Shown here in pieces: positions 54,405-63,962 of a stretch of 64,000 nucleotides of DNA. The DNA comes from Paraglaciecola sp. MB-3u-78 (GTDB lineage Bacteria > Pseudomonadota > Gammaproteobacteria > Enterobacterales > Alteromonadaceae), in NCBI RefSeq assembly GCF_002835935.1, contig NZ_PJCF01000005.1, positions 620,001-684,000 of the forward strand, written 5' to 3'. The notes under the pieces were generated by a model. It ran no database searches, was not told where the DNA came from, and saw only the letters and a program-made list of their open reading frames with translations. The translations under genes and the position numbers were made by a program. Every line of letters begins with the position of its first letter. Position 1 is the stretch's first letter.

Positions 54405-57029
54405 GTGAAATCAAACATGAACAAAAAAATTGTAGTTGATATGGCGGTTTTAGCGCAAGGAGTTAAAACTGGCGTTTATAGAGTGGCACATGAGTTAGTT
54501 AACTTTTTGATTCACAATGAACATTATGACCTAGTTTTTACATTATCCATAGAAAAGGAATTTTTACGGCAACATAACGTTAACTTAAGAGACGGGTTAG
54601 CGCAGTATGTAGAAGAGACCGGCTTTGAAGCTCCATTTATAAACATTGAGTTTGATCCTGCATTTGTTAATGCGGATTACTATTTAACGCCTTTTTTTAG
54701 TGTTCCAGAAAATTGGGCGAATGAGAAAAGAGCTACAAAATTATTGATTGCCTATGATCTGATCCCGATTATAAGCCCTGACTTTTGTGAAGAAGGTATA
54801 GTAGGGTTGATAACTGAATTTTATCAAGAGATCCAAAATGATTGGCAGGTTTTTGCAATTTCAGAATGCACAAAACAAGATCTACTTAAATATCGGCCAG
54901 AATTGGATGCTGAGAACATAACTGTATTGTATTTAGGGGCAGATGATAAATATAAGTCTGATATTTCATTAGATGCTCAAAAAGCCGTTCGAGCAAAATA
55001 TCACCTGCCTGCAGATAAAAGCTATTTTTTAAGTGTTGCAACATTAGAAATAAGAAAAAACCTGGAAACAACCGTTAAGGCGTTTGCTGACTTCGTAAAT
55101 AATAATCCAGATAATGACTCAATTCTGGTACTTACAGGGATGAATGGTTGGAAGTTAGATAGGCTGAAGGATGAGTTAAACAAATGGCCTCAGATTATTG
55201 AACGCGTTATTTTTACTAGTTTTGTAGACGAGCTTGATTTACCCGCATTATACTCGGGTGCGGAAGCATTTATCTATTTGTCATATTATGAAGGTTTTGG
55301 TTTGCCGCCACTCGAGGCAATGTCGTGCGGTATCCCTGTTATCTCAAGCAATTCATCATCATTGCCTGAAGTTGTCGGAGACGCAGGAATATTAGTTGCT
55401 GCAAATGATTTTCTTGGTGCTTCGGTGGCTCTTAACTCAATTACTAACTCTAAAGATTTGAGAAACAAGTTATCAGCTAAATCTTTAGAGAGAGCGAAAT
55501 TATTTTCTTGGCATAAATTTGGTCAAGAATTTATACAGCAGCTAGACAAAACACATGAACAGGTCGCCCCCTACTTAAGTATCATTACAATTTGTTATAA
55601 TGAAGAACAAATAAAAGAGACTTGCGAATCTATTTTAAAACAATCATTTCAATGCTTTGAGTGGATAGTTGTTGATGGAGGTTCTAACTATGCCACGTTG
55701 TCAATATTAGAAAAATATAAGCCTCGAATGAATGTTTTTATCTCTGAAAAAGACAATGGCCGTTATGATGCAATGAATAAAGGAATTAAAAAAAGTTCCG
55801 GCAAGTATTTACTGTTTCTAAATGGTGGTGACTGCTTATATCAACCAGATACTCTTAAAAATATTTTTTCATGTTCAGTGCCCTTTGGTAAGCATAATAT
55901 TTTTAATAATCCTTTTTTTGAAGACATAATATATGGTGAGGTGATAACTCAGGAAACAGGGTTAATGCCATACCCCGCATGGAAAACAGGCACCCAATCT
56001 CATGACCAAAATTTCTTTGCTGGGAGTAGCTTGCCTCATCAAGCAACATTTATTAAAAAGGCTCTGTTTGATAAATTTGGACTGTACGATTTGTCATACC
56101 AGTATGCGGGTGATTATGAATGGTTTATGAGAGTTTTGCTGAAGGAAGGGGCAAGATCACAGTATCTGCCGACTATTGTATCTACATATAATTTCGACGG
56201 TGCTAGTAGCCAAAGCCCTGCAGAAGATGCGCCACACATATTAGAGATTAAAAGAGCGTACGATACCTACAGTCAGCCTGTCGTAGGTTCGAGTCTAGCA
56301 GAGCAGCCACAAACAAACATACAGCACAACAATATTGGGCTATGTGTTACAGGCGCAACGAGTCATTCTTTGCTTTCAAATATAGACGGTGTTAAAAAGT
56401 ATGCTGACCTTAACTATTTTGGTTCGCTTTTAAGTAAATCTTCAAAGTATTTAACCCTGCACGATATTACGGCCATAGGTAGTTATATAGAGCTGCTTTT
56501 CAATTCGAGATTTTCTAAAAGCGATGCGATTGCTATAGACTTTCTAAAAAATACTAGCGTTGCTGCCGGCGCCTTATATACATATATTCACAGGCTAAGT
56601 GAAATAATTATGAATCAAAAATATGTTATTGATTCTGTCCCTTACATGCGAGTTGCGATTAATATTCGCGGATACCTTAAAAAACTTCAGCGAAATTATT
56701 TAGATTTGGCTTTTGACTACGAAAATGATTTTAATGATAAATATGTACTCCTTATTCAAGAATCATACATATATCTATTAGGTAGAAAAGCAACGCATGA
56801 AGAAATAAGTAATTGGAAGGGGACCTTGTCTGAACACATTATAAATCCGATAAATTTCTTTAGTGCTGTGAATAATAGTGAGGAAGCGCGCACATATATA
56901 GTTACATCCAATCAACTTGCTCTAGAAAAAGTACACACCATACTCACACCATATAGTATGTTACAAAAAGCGCTACGGAATCATGCACTAAATAATAAAT
57001 ATTCTAATAATATATCTGAGGTGAACTAA
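54405..57029 (+). CDS. Bifunctional GT4-GT2 glycosyltransferase with C-terminal DUF4214-like region
   Basis: An 874-residue protein of three parts. Residues 1-380 are GT4 ([67 protein letters not shown] with EX7E). Residues 388-640 are GT2 ([58 protein letters not shown] as [12 protein letters not shown]). About 780-840 ([23 protein letters not shown]) resembles DUF4214. The fusion would add two sugars in succession. It starts with GTG 54405, six bases after GGAAGAAG; an ATG at 54417 is the alternative. Stop abuts the next gene. Confidence 0.85.
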   Translation: MKSNMNKKIVVDMAVLAQGVKTGVYRVAHELVNFLIHNEHYDLVFTLSIEKEFLRQHNVNLRDGLAQYVEETGFEAPFINIEFDPAFVNADYYLTPFFSVPENWANEKRATKLLIAYDLIPIISPDFCEEGIVGLITEFYQEIQNDWQVFAISECTKQDLLKYRPELDAENITVLYLGADDKYKSDISLDAQKAVRAKYHLPADKSYFLSVATLEIRKNLETTVKAFADFVNNNPDNDSILVLTGMNGWKLDRLKDELNKWPQIIERVIFTSFVDELDLPALYSGAEAFIYLSYYEGFGLPPLEAMSCGIPVISSNSSSLPEVVGDAGILVAANDFLGASVALNSITNSKDLRNKLSAKSLERAKLFSWHKFGQEFIQQLDKTHEQVAPYLSIITICYNEEQIKETCESILKQSFQCFEWIVVDGGSNYATLSILEKYKPRMNVFISEKDNGRYDAMNKGIKKSSGKYLLFLNGGDCLYQPDTLKNIFSCSVPFGKHNIFNNPFFEDIIYGEVITQETGLMPYPAWKTGTQSHDQNFFAGSSLPHQATFIKKALFDKFGLYDLSYQYAGDYEWFMRVLLKEGARSQYLPTIVSTYNFDGASSQSPAEDAPHILEIKRAYDTYSQPVVGSSLAEQPQTNIQHNNIGLCVTGATSHSLLSNIDGVKKYADLNYFGSLLSKSSKYLTLHDITAIGSYIELLFNSRFSKSDAIAIDFLKNTSVAAGALYTYIHRLSEIIMNQKYVIDSVPYMRVAINIRGYLKKLQRNYLDLAFDYENDFNDKYVLLIQESYIYLLGRKATHEEISNWKGTLSEHIINPINFFSAVNNSEEARTYIVTSNQLALEKVHTILTPYSMLQKALRNHALNNKYSNNISEVN

Positions 57030-58184
57030 ATGATAAAACTACTTGTAGATGGAGTTTTTTTTCAACTTAATAATACTGGTATTGCCAGAGTATGGGCGAC
57101 TATTCTTACTACGATCGCCAGCTCAGATGAAATTAAAGTTTATTTTTTAGATAGAGGGAACGCCCCTGAAATTTCAGGAATTACATATATTTCTTTTATT
57201 AAATATACAGAATTACAATGCGCTACCGATTCAATAGAGATCCAAAAGATTTGTGACTCATATGAGATAGATATTTTTACTTCAAGCTATTATACGACAC
57301 CTCTTTCAACGCCGATGTTAATGATGGTATACGATATGATACCGGAATTACTGAATCATGATTTAACTCCAAGGCCATGGATGGAAAAGGAAGTTACTAT
57401 TAATTATGCATTGCGTTACTTATGTATTTCTGAAAACACAAGGTATGATTTATTAGCATTATACCCAGAAATTCCGGAAGCTAATGTAGCTATGGCCTAT
57501 TGTGGTGTTGATAGGCAGTCCTTTTACCCTAGAAATAGTAAAGAAATCGAACGCTTTAAAAAAGAAAACAGAATTTCAAAAGATTATTATGTGTTCGTAG
57601 GTTCAAGAGGAGAGGCCGGTAATTATAAAAATAGTCATTTGTTTTTTGACGCGTTGGAATATTTGTCTCCAGACTTTGATGTGGTTTTTGTAGGTGGGGA
57701 GCAACAAGTTAGTGAATCAGTAGTATCGAAGCTCCCAAAAGGCGTAAATTACATTCAATTAAGGTTGACCGATGAAGAGTTATCCACTGCTTATGCTGGC
57801 GCTATAGCATTAGTATATCCATCTTTATATGAAGGTTTTGGTATGCCAGTTATTGAAGCTATGGCATCAGGTTGCCCTGTTATTACAACAAGTCACGGCT
57901 CATTAGCTGAAGCAGCAGGAAATGCTGCATTAACGTTAAAAGGTACGTGTGTTCAAGAAATGGTTGATGCTTTAAAACATATACGAGATCCAGCAACGCA
58001 ACGACATTTGCGAAAAGTAGGTCTCGAGCATATTGAAATATTTAATTGGGAGCATATGGCGGAAGTGTTTATTGCGGAAACTAAGGCTCTTTTTCAGCAA
58101 TCTTCAGGCGGCGATACAAATAATTTTTTACAAGGCTGGAAACAGTTGCGGTTGATGCAAGCAGAAGTAGATGAGCTAAAATAA
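57030..58184 (+). CDS. GT4-family glycosyltransferase
   Basis: A 384-residue GT-B transferase: LLVDGVFFQLNNTGIARVW (about 4-22), MLMMVYDMIPE (about 94-104), DYYVFVGSRGEAGNYKNSHLFFDAL (about 184-208) and YPSLYEGFGMPVIEAMASGCPVIT (about 272-295) with EX7E. The first residues and the layout parallel the GT4 half of the preceding 874-residue protein, suggesting an old duplication. It starts directly at the upstream stop (57030) and is followed 12 bases later by the dehydratase. Confidence 0.88.
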   Translation: MIKLLVDGVFFQLNNTGIARVWATILTTIASSDEIKVYFLDRGNAPEISGITYISFIKYTELQCATDSIEIQKICDSYEIDIFTSSYYTTPLSTPMLMMVYDMIPELLNHDLTPRPWMEKEVTINYALRYLCISENTRYDLLALYPEIPEANVAMAYCGVDRQSFYPRNSKEIERFKKENRISKDYYVFVGSRGEAGNYKNSHLFFDALEYLSPDFDVVFVGGEQQVSESVVSKLPKGVNYIQLRLTDEELSTAYAGAIALVYPSLYEGFGMPVIEAMASGCPVITTSHGSLAEAAGNAALTLKGTCVQEMVDALKHIRDPATQRHLRKVGLEHIEIFNWEHMAEVFIAETKALFQQSSGGDTNNFLQGWKQLRLMQAEVDELK

Positions 58185-58196
58185 GAGGTTAATAAA

Positions 58197-59135
58197 ATGA
58201 AAGCACTAATTTGCGGTGTCAATGGACAAGATGGTAGTTATTTAGCGAAATTCTTACTAAAAAAAGGTTATGAAGTCTGGGGTACATCCCGTGATGTTCA
58301 AGCCAGTAGTTTAAATAACCTTGAACGTTTAGGTATAAAAGACTCAGTCAAATTGGTATCGATGGCCCCCGGAGACTTTAGAAGTGTTTTTACCGCTATG
58401 GATAAGAGCGAACCAGATGAAGTTTATTACCTTTCAGGTCAGAGTTCAGTTGGTTTATCTTTTGAACAGCCTGCTGAAACATTAGAAAGTATTGTGTCGG
58501 GTACTTTAAACGTACTTGAAGTGTTGCGCTTAAGACATCGTGATACTCGGCTTTATCATGCAGGCTCCAGTGAATGTTTTGGGGATACTGACGGATTACC
58601 AGCGGACGAATCAACCCCTTTTAAACCACGTAGTCCATATGCCGTCGCGAAGGCATCAGCGCATTGGTTGGTTGCAAATTATCGAGAGTCATATTCATTA
58701 CATGCAAGTACGGGGGTTTTATTTAATCATGAGTCACCGCTGCGGCCGAAACGCTTTGTTACGCAAAAAATTATTGATAGCGCAAAGAAAATTGCCAGTG
58801 GTGAAATGGATAAATTAGTGTTAGGTCGACTTGATATTCAACGTGATTGGGGATGGGCACCAGAATATATAGATGCTATGTGGCGTATGTTGCAGTTAGA
58901 AACGCCTGAAGATCTGGTTATAGCCACTGGACAAACCCATAGTCTCGAGGAGTTTGTTGCAGAAGCGTTCGCTATTAATGGCTTGAATTGGGAAAAGTAT
59001 GTAGAAATTTCCCAAGAGTTCTATCGCCCTACAGACATTTTATATAGTGGTGGAAATCCAGCGAAAGCACAGCAGTTATTGAACTGGAACGCAAAAACAA
59101 AAATGGCTGACGTTGTGCGTTTAATGAGTGAATAG
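58197..59135 (+). CDS. GDP-mannose 4,6-dehydratase family protein (short form)
   Basis: A 312-residue extended SDR: ALICGVNGQDGSYLAKFLLKKGYEVWGTSRD (3-33) has the GxxGQDGSYL loop of GMD, VYYLSGQSSVGLSF (about 78-91), YHAGSSECFGD (about 120-130) with the catalytic SSE, YAVAKASAHWLV (about 148-159) with Tyr/Lys and LFNHESPLRPKRFVTQKI (about 178-195), which is specific to GMD. It would make GDP-4-keto-6-deoxymannose. It is shorter than the typical 345-370 residues and differs from the gmd remnant at 60196 (ITGMTGQYGSYLA). No GDP-sugar reductase is intact in the window, so the end product is unknown. Confidence 0.82.
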   Translation: MKALICGVNGQDGSYLAKFLLKKGYEVWGTSRDVQASSLNNLERLGIKDSVKLVSMAPGDFRSVFTAMDKSEPDEVYYLSGQSSVGLSFEQPAETLESIVSGTLNVLEVLRLRHRDTRLYHAGSSECFGDTDGLPADESTPFKPRSPYAVAKASAHWLVANYRESYSLHASTGVLFNHESPLRPKRFVTQKIIDSAKKIASGEMDKLVLGRLDIQRDWGWAPEYIDAMWRMLQLETPEDLVIATGQTHSLEEFVAEAFAINGLNWEKYVEISQEFYRPTDILYSGGNPAKAQQLLNWNAKTKMADVVRLMSE

Positions 59136-59279
59136 TTCACTATCAATACGTACTAGAAATTAAATTTTACTGAAAGAAATAATTAAAAAAATGACTGTGT
59201 AATTTAAATGTGGCAGATTTATTTTTGTGATTAAATTGGCCGCAAGGCATGAAGAAATATTAGCTTATAGGATTTTATT

Positions 59280-60131
59280 ATGAATGTTGTATGGATTAGC
59301 TCTTACCCTAAATCAGGAAATACATGGGTAAATCATGTGTTGCAAACAGCTAAGGACTCTGGATACCCTCAAGGAGAAATGGATGTATATAATGTAATGA
59401 GATCCGATAAGTTGCCATCAATTTGCCCAATTATAAATAAAGAAATTTCGAAAGAACCAACTATAGTCCTAAAAACACATGCACCGTATGCTGATTCTAT
59501 GCACAAAAAACTCAATCTTAATACGGTTGCTTTTATTCATGTGATAAGAAATCCATTGGATGTTTTGCTTTCGTACATTAACTTTTCACGCATCGACTAT
59601 AGATTGTGGGGAAACAGAGAAGCCTGCGCAACAAGATTCTTTATTGATTTTATGGGATTTGAGCAAATCATACCATATGAAGAATGGGTAGATACTAAAC
59701 TTGAAGATATCCCCCAGTTTAATTTAGATCATGCACTTGAGAAATTTAGTTTAGGAAACGGTAAAATACCAAATGTCGATAATATGAGTGGTACATGGTT
59801 TGAGCACTCCGAGTCTTACTACAATGTCAGAGATCAGATACCTAATATCGTTTTGAAGTATGAAGATATGTTGGAAGATTCAAATACATTTATACAATTA
59901 AAAGATATTTTTCAGATTGATGCTCAAACCATTATTAATTCGGTTAATAGCATCAATGAGAGGAATATTGGGCTTAGTAAAAAAGCTGAAGGTGATACGG
60001 GTATTTTTTATAATAAAATGGCATCGTTCTATTATGTGAATTATTTTTCTAAAGCGACTATATCCAACTTTATCGCAGACCACCAAGTGAGACTAGCTAG
60101 ATTTGGGTATGGCAATCTACCTACATCGTAG
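59280..60131 (+). CDS. Sulfotransferase (type-1, PAPS-dependent)
   Basis: A 283-residue enzyme. VWISSYPKSGNTWVNHVLQ (4-22) is the 5'-PSB loop (YPKSGNTW), LKTHAPYAD (about 63-71) has the likely catalytic His, FIHVIRNPLDVLLSYINFSR (about 87-106) is the 3'-PB motif, and NIVLKYEDMLEDS near 189-201 the conserved ED region. The GxxGxxK loop expected near the end is not clear (IGLSKKAEGDTGIFY). It most likely sulfates a sugar of the exported glycan. Preceded by a 144-base AT-rich gap and AGGATTTTATT. Confidence 0.88.
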   Translation: MNVVWISSYPKSGNTWVNHVLQTAKDSGYPQGEMDVYNVMRSDKLPSICPIINKEISKEPTIVLKTHAPYADSMHKKLNLNTVAFIHVIRNPLDVLLSYINFSRIDYRLWGNREACATRFFIDFMGFEQIIPYEEWVDTKLEDIPQFNLDHALEKFSLGNGKIPNVDNMSGTWFEHSESYYNVRDQIPNIVLKYEDMLEDSNTFIQLKDIFQIDAQTIINSVNSINERNIGLSKKAEGDTGIFYNKMASFYYVNYFSKATISNFIADHQVRLARFGYGNLPTS

Positions 60132-60195
60132 CTATGTTATAAAAACAAATTTGGCCTATTTAAATGTTGATTTATATGAAGTGTGAATATTCTGA

Positions 60196-60366
60196 AAAAA
60201 AGCGTTAATTACTGGGATGACCGGTCAATATGGTTCTTATTTAGCCTAATTATTATTAGAAAAATAATATGAGGTGCATGGCATTAAACGTCGTGCTTCT
60301 TCATTTAATACACAACGTGTTGAGCATATTTATGAGGGCATCCATGTTGAAAACGCACACTTATAA
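60196..60366 (+). pseudogene. gmd: N-terminal remnant of a classical GDP-mannose 4,6-dehydratase
   Basis: One frame reads KKALITGMTGQYGSYLA, stop, LLLEK, stop, [32 protein letters not shown], stop. This matches the Gmd start ([41 protein letters not shown]). Two codons became stops and the gene is cut after about 55 codons. It is of the long classical type, unlike the intact gene at 58197. The rest of the 413-base spacer (60367-60544) has no readable gene. Confidence 0.85.
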
Positions 60367-60544
60367 GTATAAGCGTGTAATTACCTCTACATACCAATAT
60401 TAAGCGAGCTTCAGCATAATTATTACAGTAAATTAACATGAGGTAATTATGGTTATTCAATAAAAAACCAAACACTGGAAAGCTGTTTTTGAGCGGCATC
60501 GTTCTGCTGGTTTATTTAATTATTTACAAAAAGGGGAGTATAAA

Positions 60545-61435
60545 TTGAAATTAGTAATAGTGGGTAATTGCCAAATAACATATATAGGTGAAAGATTGAG
60601 GCAAGGACTCCAACAAAATTCAGAAATTTATATTCCCAAGCCCATTCATCTTATCAGTGACGAAGATATTATTGAATTGCATGAAAAAGTTACAGAGTGT
60701 GATTGTTTAGTAATTCAACCAATTGGCGACAATTATCGAGGATCTGTTGGGTTAGGTACCAATTTCTTAAAAAACATCTTGCGAAATGATGCACAATCTA
60801 TAGTCATACCTAACTTATATTTTGACGGTTTATTCCCTACATTTGGTTACCTAAGTGATAAAAATAACAGTAGAATCCTAGCCCGTGACAAATTGTGGGA
60901 GGGACAAAAACCACCGTTTTCTGATTATCACGATTATTTAATGGTGATATGTGCGAATAAAGGGTTTAACTCCAGTGAGTTCATAAATTTGGTCAATAGT
61001 AACTTACCAGCTAACCTTATCGAAAAACTTTTCGACAAAAGTTACAATGAATTGAAGAAAAGGGATCGCGCTTGTGATGTCAAAGCGACAGTTTTATTTG
61101 ATTCAGCAGACTTTTCACCAAATAATTTCAGTTCTTTTAATCATCCTTCTAATGCTTTAATGGATAAGCTTGCTACTGCTATTTTGGAACTGGCCGGAAT
61201 ACCTGGAGCTGTTTTTAGGGATGATACGGTTGAAGAGTTTAAACACCCCAAATTAACTGTATATCCGTTTTTATTTGATAGTGCTAATGAATTTTTTATT
61301 GAAGATACTATTAAAAAATATGATTTCTACTGCAATTATTATCAATCACAGGGATTTAAGGAAAGAATCGCAGGAGTTAAACTATCAAACGAATACCAAC
61401 TAGCACAAGAGATTATCGAGGCAGCTAATGTATAA
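60545..61435 (+). CDS. WcbI-family polysaccharide acetyltransferase candidate
   Basis: A 296-residue protein starting LVIVGNCQITYIGERLRQGL (3-22): the GNCQ motif is the hallmark of WcbI, a capsule-locus protein that binds coenzyme A and is thought to acetylate (established knowledge). QPIGDNYRGSVGLGTNFLKN (about 58-77) and VIPNLYFDGLFPTFGYL (about 88-104) fit the family. It starts with TTG 60545, after AAAAAGGGGAG. It overlaps the next gene by 8 bases. Soluble; acts in the cytosol on the growing glycan or precursor. Confidence 0.78.
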   Translation: MKLVIVGNCQITYIGERLRQGLQQNSEIYIPKPIHLISDEDIIELHEKVTECDCLVIQPIGDNYRGSVGLGTNFLKNILRNDAQSIVIPNLYFDGLFPTFGYLSDKNNSRILARDKLWEGQKPPFSDYHDYLMVICANKGFNSSEFINLVNSNLPANLIEKLFDKSYNELKKRDRACDVKATVLFDSADFSPNNFSSFNHPSNALMDKLATAILELAGIPGAVFRDDTVEEFKHPKLTVYPFLFDSANEFFIEDTIKKYDFYCNYYQSQGFKERIAGVKLSNEYQLAQEIIEAANV

Positions 61436-62246
61436 TAAAATGGTTTTTCATCACATTCCTAAGACAGCTGGCAGTTCGTTGAGGCGGATTTTCTTTGAAG
61501 AGTTATTTGAGTTAAAACAATCGTATTGGCATTACTCTACTCCTATTAAGTTAGAAATCGAAGTTTTCGATTTTGTTTCGTTAGTGAACCTTAGTAATCT
61601 GAAAAGCTTGGCTCAGAATGATGCTGCTAAGGTGCGAGAGCAGCTTAAAAATGAAATTTCAAAAAAAGAATTCATTGGTGGTCATTTTACCTATCCTAAT
61701 TATGTCGATTTGTTAAAAGGTTTGGAGCAAGAAGACTTTTCACTTCACGTAGCAGTGATAAGAGATCCTTTTGAGAGACTGATTTCTTATTGGGAGTTTT
61801 GTCAACGTAAAAATGAGCATCCTTATAAATTTGATGGAGGGTTTGAGGAAGCGCTAGAATCCAAGCATCGTTTTTTTACAAATTGTACCTGGGAACAGAA
61901 TTGTTATATTTCTGGGAAACGCAGTTTTAACGAATCCTTAGATGTTTTAATGAACAAAAATTTCCTAGTCATAGAACTAAATAAATTGAGTTCTCTTGGT
62001 ACTACGATTAGACAACTGTTTAAAGACAACTCTAATATCAAGCTCAAACCAGACACGAACGAACAATCTGATGTCGTGACAAATGAACAATCTAATATTG
62101 CGACAAATGAAAACGTAAACCCAAATAAGTCCTACTTAAAAGAATACGAAAAATTCAGGCCTCTTCTGACAGATTTACTTGAAGAAGATCAGAAGTTATT
62201 CGACTTTTTGCGCGAAAATGATGGCATTTTTTGCAATAAAAAATAG
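61428..62246 (+). CDS. Sulfotransferase family 2-type protein
   Basis: A 272-residue protein: MVFHHIPKTAGSSLRRIFFEEL (5-26) has the 5'-PSB loop (HIPKTAGSSL), FIGGHFTYPNYVDLL (about 85-99) a conserved GHF segment, LHVAVIRDPFERLISYWEFCQ (about 106-126) the 3'-PB motif (RDPFER..S). The C-terminal region has a small Gln/Asn-rich repeat, where NEQSD/NEQSN and NEN occur in succession near 213-228. The family transfers sulfate from PAPS to carbohydrates. Translationally coupled to the WcbI-like gene. Confidence 0.85.
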   Translation: MYNKMVFHHIPKTAGSSLRRIFFEELFELKQSYWHYSTPIKLEIEVFDFVSLVNLSNLKSLAQNDAAKVREQLKNEISKKEFIGGHFTYPNYVDLLKGLEQEDFSLHVAVIRDPFERLISYWEFCQRKNEHPYKFDGGFEEALESKHRFFTNCTWEQNCYISGKRSFNESLDVLMNKNFLVIELNKLSSLGTTIRQLFKDNSNIKLKPDTNEQSDVVTNEQSNIATNENVNPNKSYLKEYEKFRPLLTDLLEEDQKLFDFLRENDGIFCNKK

Positions 62247-62292
62247 CAGAGAATTGAGAATTTGATAATTTTATAAATTTAACTATTCAATC

Positions 62293-62508
62293 GGCACTTT
62301 AAAGTTAACGGGCTAAATCATAAATATGGTAGACGTGTAGCACAGACAGCGGGGTCAGTCACAACGAAACCAGAAATGACAAAGAAAACGTCTACACCCA
62401 GGAAACGTCTAGGAAAATTTTTCCAGGAAGATGGTTGAATTACTGCGAGAACAGGCAAAGCCCTTAGACCATCAATATCTGCGCTATAGTTTATCGGTTT
62501 AAAGTGCC
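62293..62508. mobile_element. Possible miniature element with 11-bp inverted ends
   Basis: GGCACTTTAAA at 62293-62303 and its exact inverse TTTAAAGTGCC at 62498-62508 bound a 216-base stretch that holds no gene. Inside, GTAGACGT (62329-62336) and ACGTCTAC (62388-62395) form a second inverted pair. No clear target duplication was found, and the internal text is too short for a transposase. It could be a MITE or the leftover ends of a larger IS. Confidence 0.45.
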
Positions 62509-62663
62509 AAATTCGAGGATTGGAAGATATTCGGCCGTCAAGGGTGAAGGCCTCTATTGCACTGACTCCTCACAGCGGCAGCTCCATCACAGATAGCGCT
62601 CCCATCCGCTTCCCAATGGCAGATTGATGTTGCCACTTTTGAACATTAGATGATGGATTTTCT

Positions 62664-62694
62664 ATCTGAGTTATATCCCATGGGTAACTCAGAT
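62664..62694 (-). terminator. Hairpin at the end of the minus-strand sulfotransferase gene
   Basis: ATCTGAGTTA (62664-62673) pairs with TAACTCAGAT (62685-62694), a perfect 10-bp stem with an 11-base loop, and it includes the stop codon of the minus-strand gene. No T-run follows on either strand, so it may act as a weak or protein-dependent terminator, or protect the 3' end of the mRNA. Confidence 0.4.
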
Positions 62695-63450
62695 CTGGTT
62701 TCGAAATGTCTTCTGGGCTAGTTCATACAGACCCAGATCATACTTATTTCTTGCGCGTATGATGTTGATCGCATCCGACATGAGCTCTGGTTCTTCATCA
62801 GGGTTAACCTTTCTCTGATTAAGTTTTACTTCGTTGGCTTCCCATCCCAAACAGCTCGAAAATAAGCTCAAGCTATCAGCCATCTCCTCTTGTAGACCGA
62901 ACAACGTGTTATTGAGGAGGTTGTTTTTTGCGCATAGGAACATATCGTCATCACAGGCTGTAATTTTTGTTTGGTTGCTAGCACTGAATTCGAACAAAGG
63001 CATGTAATAGGGGTTATAACAATGCCAGCCGTAATTCGACAGAAATCTGGTTTGCATATTGTCGAGTATTACCTCAAATCTATTTGAGCGAGCGAATTCT
63101 ATGAGAGATAAACCTGAAACACCAGGATGGGCTGTGCTTTTAAGGTGATAGAAGTGGCTTACAACTCGGTCAACAGGATCTCGTAACATTGTTATATATT
63201 GAAAATCGGATTGCCCAAGATACTCATGCATGGAAAAGCCAAAGTGCCCCAACACAATTGTCTGACCATCAATCGGCGATTCGGCTGATAGCTGATTGAA
63301 TTGCTTTATCTGTTCGGAAATGCCCTTTCCACTCCTGTCATGTGCGACATGCAAGGTTAGGCTTCGCTCGCAGTTCTTCATTCCAATATCGCGCAAGCTA
63401 CTACCTGCGGTCTTAGGGATGTGTGCGAACAGTATTACTTTTTTCGTCAT
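62689..63450 (-). CDS. Sulfotransferase family 2-type protein (minus strand)
   Basis: A 253-residue protein: VILFAHIPKTAGSSLRDIGM (5-24) is the 5'-PSB loop, LGHFGFSMHEYLG (about 67-79) the GHF segment, YITMLRDPVDRVVSHFYHLK (about 85-104) the 3'-PB motif (RDPVDR..S) and RFLSNYGW (about 135-142) a typical later segment. It probably sulfates a carbohydrate using PAPS. It is the only intact gene in the last 1.8 kb, opposite in direction to the cluster, with AGGAAG as ribosome site. Two tandem operators lie 39-74 bases upstream of its ATG, so regulation by a LacI-type protein is likely. Confidence 0.85.
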   Translation of the reverse strand: MTKKVILFAHIPKTAGSSLRDIGMKNCERSLTLHVAHDRSGKGISEQIKQFNQLSAESPIDGQTIVLGHFGFSMHEYLGQSDFQYITMLRDPVDRVVSHFYHLKSTAHPGVSGLSLIEFARSNRFEVILDNMQTRFLSNYGWHCYNPYYMPLFEFSASNQTKITACDDDMFLCAKNNLLNNTLFGLQEEMADSLSLFSSCLGWEANEVKLNQRKVNPDEEPELMSDAINIIRARNKYDLGLYELAQKTFRNQI

Positions 63451-63482
63451 TTTTCTTCCTGAGATGGAATTTACTTAAGGAT

Positions 63483-63526
63483 AAAAGTTGAAAGCGCTCT
63501 CACTAAAAGTTGAAAGCGCTCTCACC
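63483..63526 (-). promoter_or_regulatory. Two tandem LacI/GalR-type operator sequences
   Basis: A 22-bp unit occurs twice in a row (63483-63504, 63505-63526). Each contains the near-palindrome TGAAAGCGCTCTCA, at 63489-63502 and 63511-63524. The central AGCGCT and TGAAAxCG pattern fits LacI-family operators (and the CcpA cre consensus). The centres are 22 bases apart, two helical turns, so two dimers could bind on the same face. They lie 39-74 bases upstream of the minus-strand start codon, over the expected promoter. Confidence 0.6.
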
Positions 63527-63641
63527 TAGTGTCGCACATTTATTCAGTCGCACCAAAAAATGCAACTGCAAGAATCCGTGCTGCTTATTATTCTAAAATG
63601 AGGAGTATAGGTAAAATAGCATTCGGAGTATATACCCGTCA

Positions 63642-63936
63642 GAAGGATCGTGGGGTCAGGTCTTGTATTTTGCATATCTTCTTTTTTAAACTATGGTTAT
63701 TTTATTAAAGGATCGTTAAAGGATCGTGGGGTCACTCATTAGCCCTCTCCGGTCAAGCAGGTATGCGTCATCCCTTATGTTTTATTTCAACTAAGTAAAT
63801 CGTTGTGCTTGTTCCATCCTTTGCAGCTGATTATTTATATGCTCCTAAAAAGGATCGTGGGGTCAGGTCTTGAAGGATCGTGGGGTCAGGTCTTGTATTT
63901 TGCATATCTTCTTTTTTAAACTATGGTTATTTTATT
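63642..63936. repeat. Dispersed repeats with GGATCGTGGGGTC core
   Basis: A 65-base sequence at 63642-63706 is repeated exactly at 63872-63936. The 13-base core GGATCGTGGGGTC also starts at 63721 and 63852, giving four copies. Between them is non-coding sequence. Sequences with GTGGGGTCAGGTCTTG are often seen in front of RAYT-type transposases in marine gammaproteobacteria (recollection, not searched). Confidence 0.7.
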
Positions 63937-63962
63937 CATATCTAGTTTAGACGAGAGAAGAT

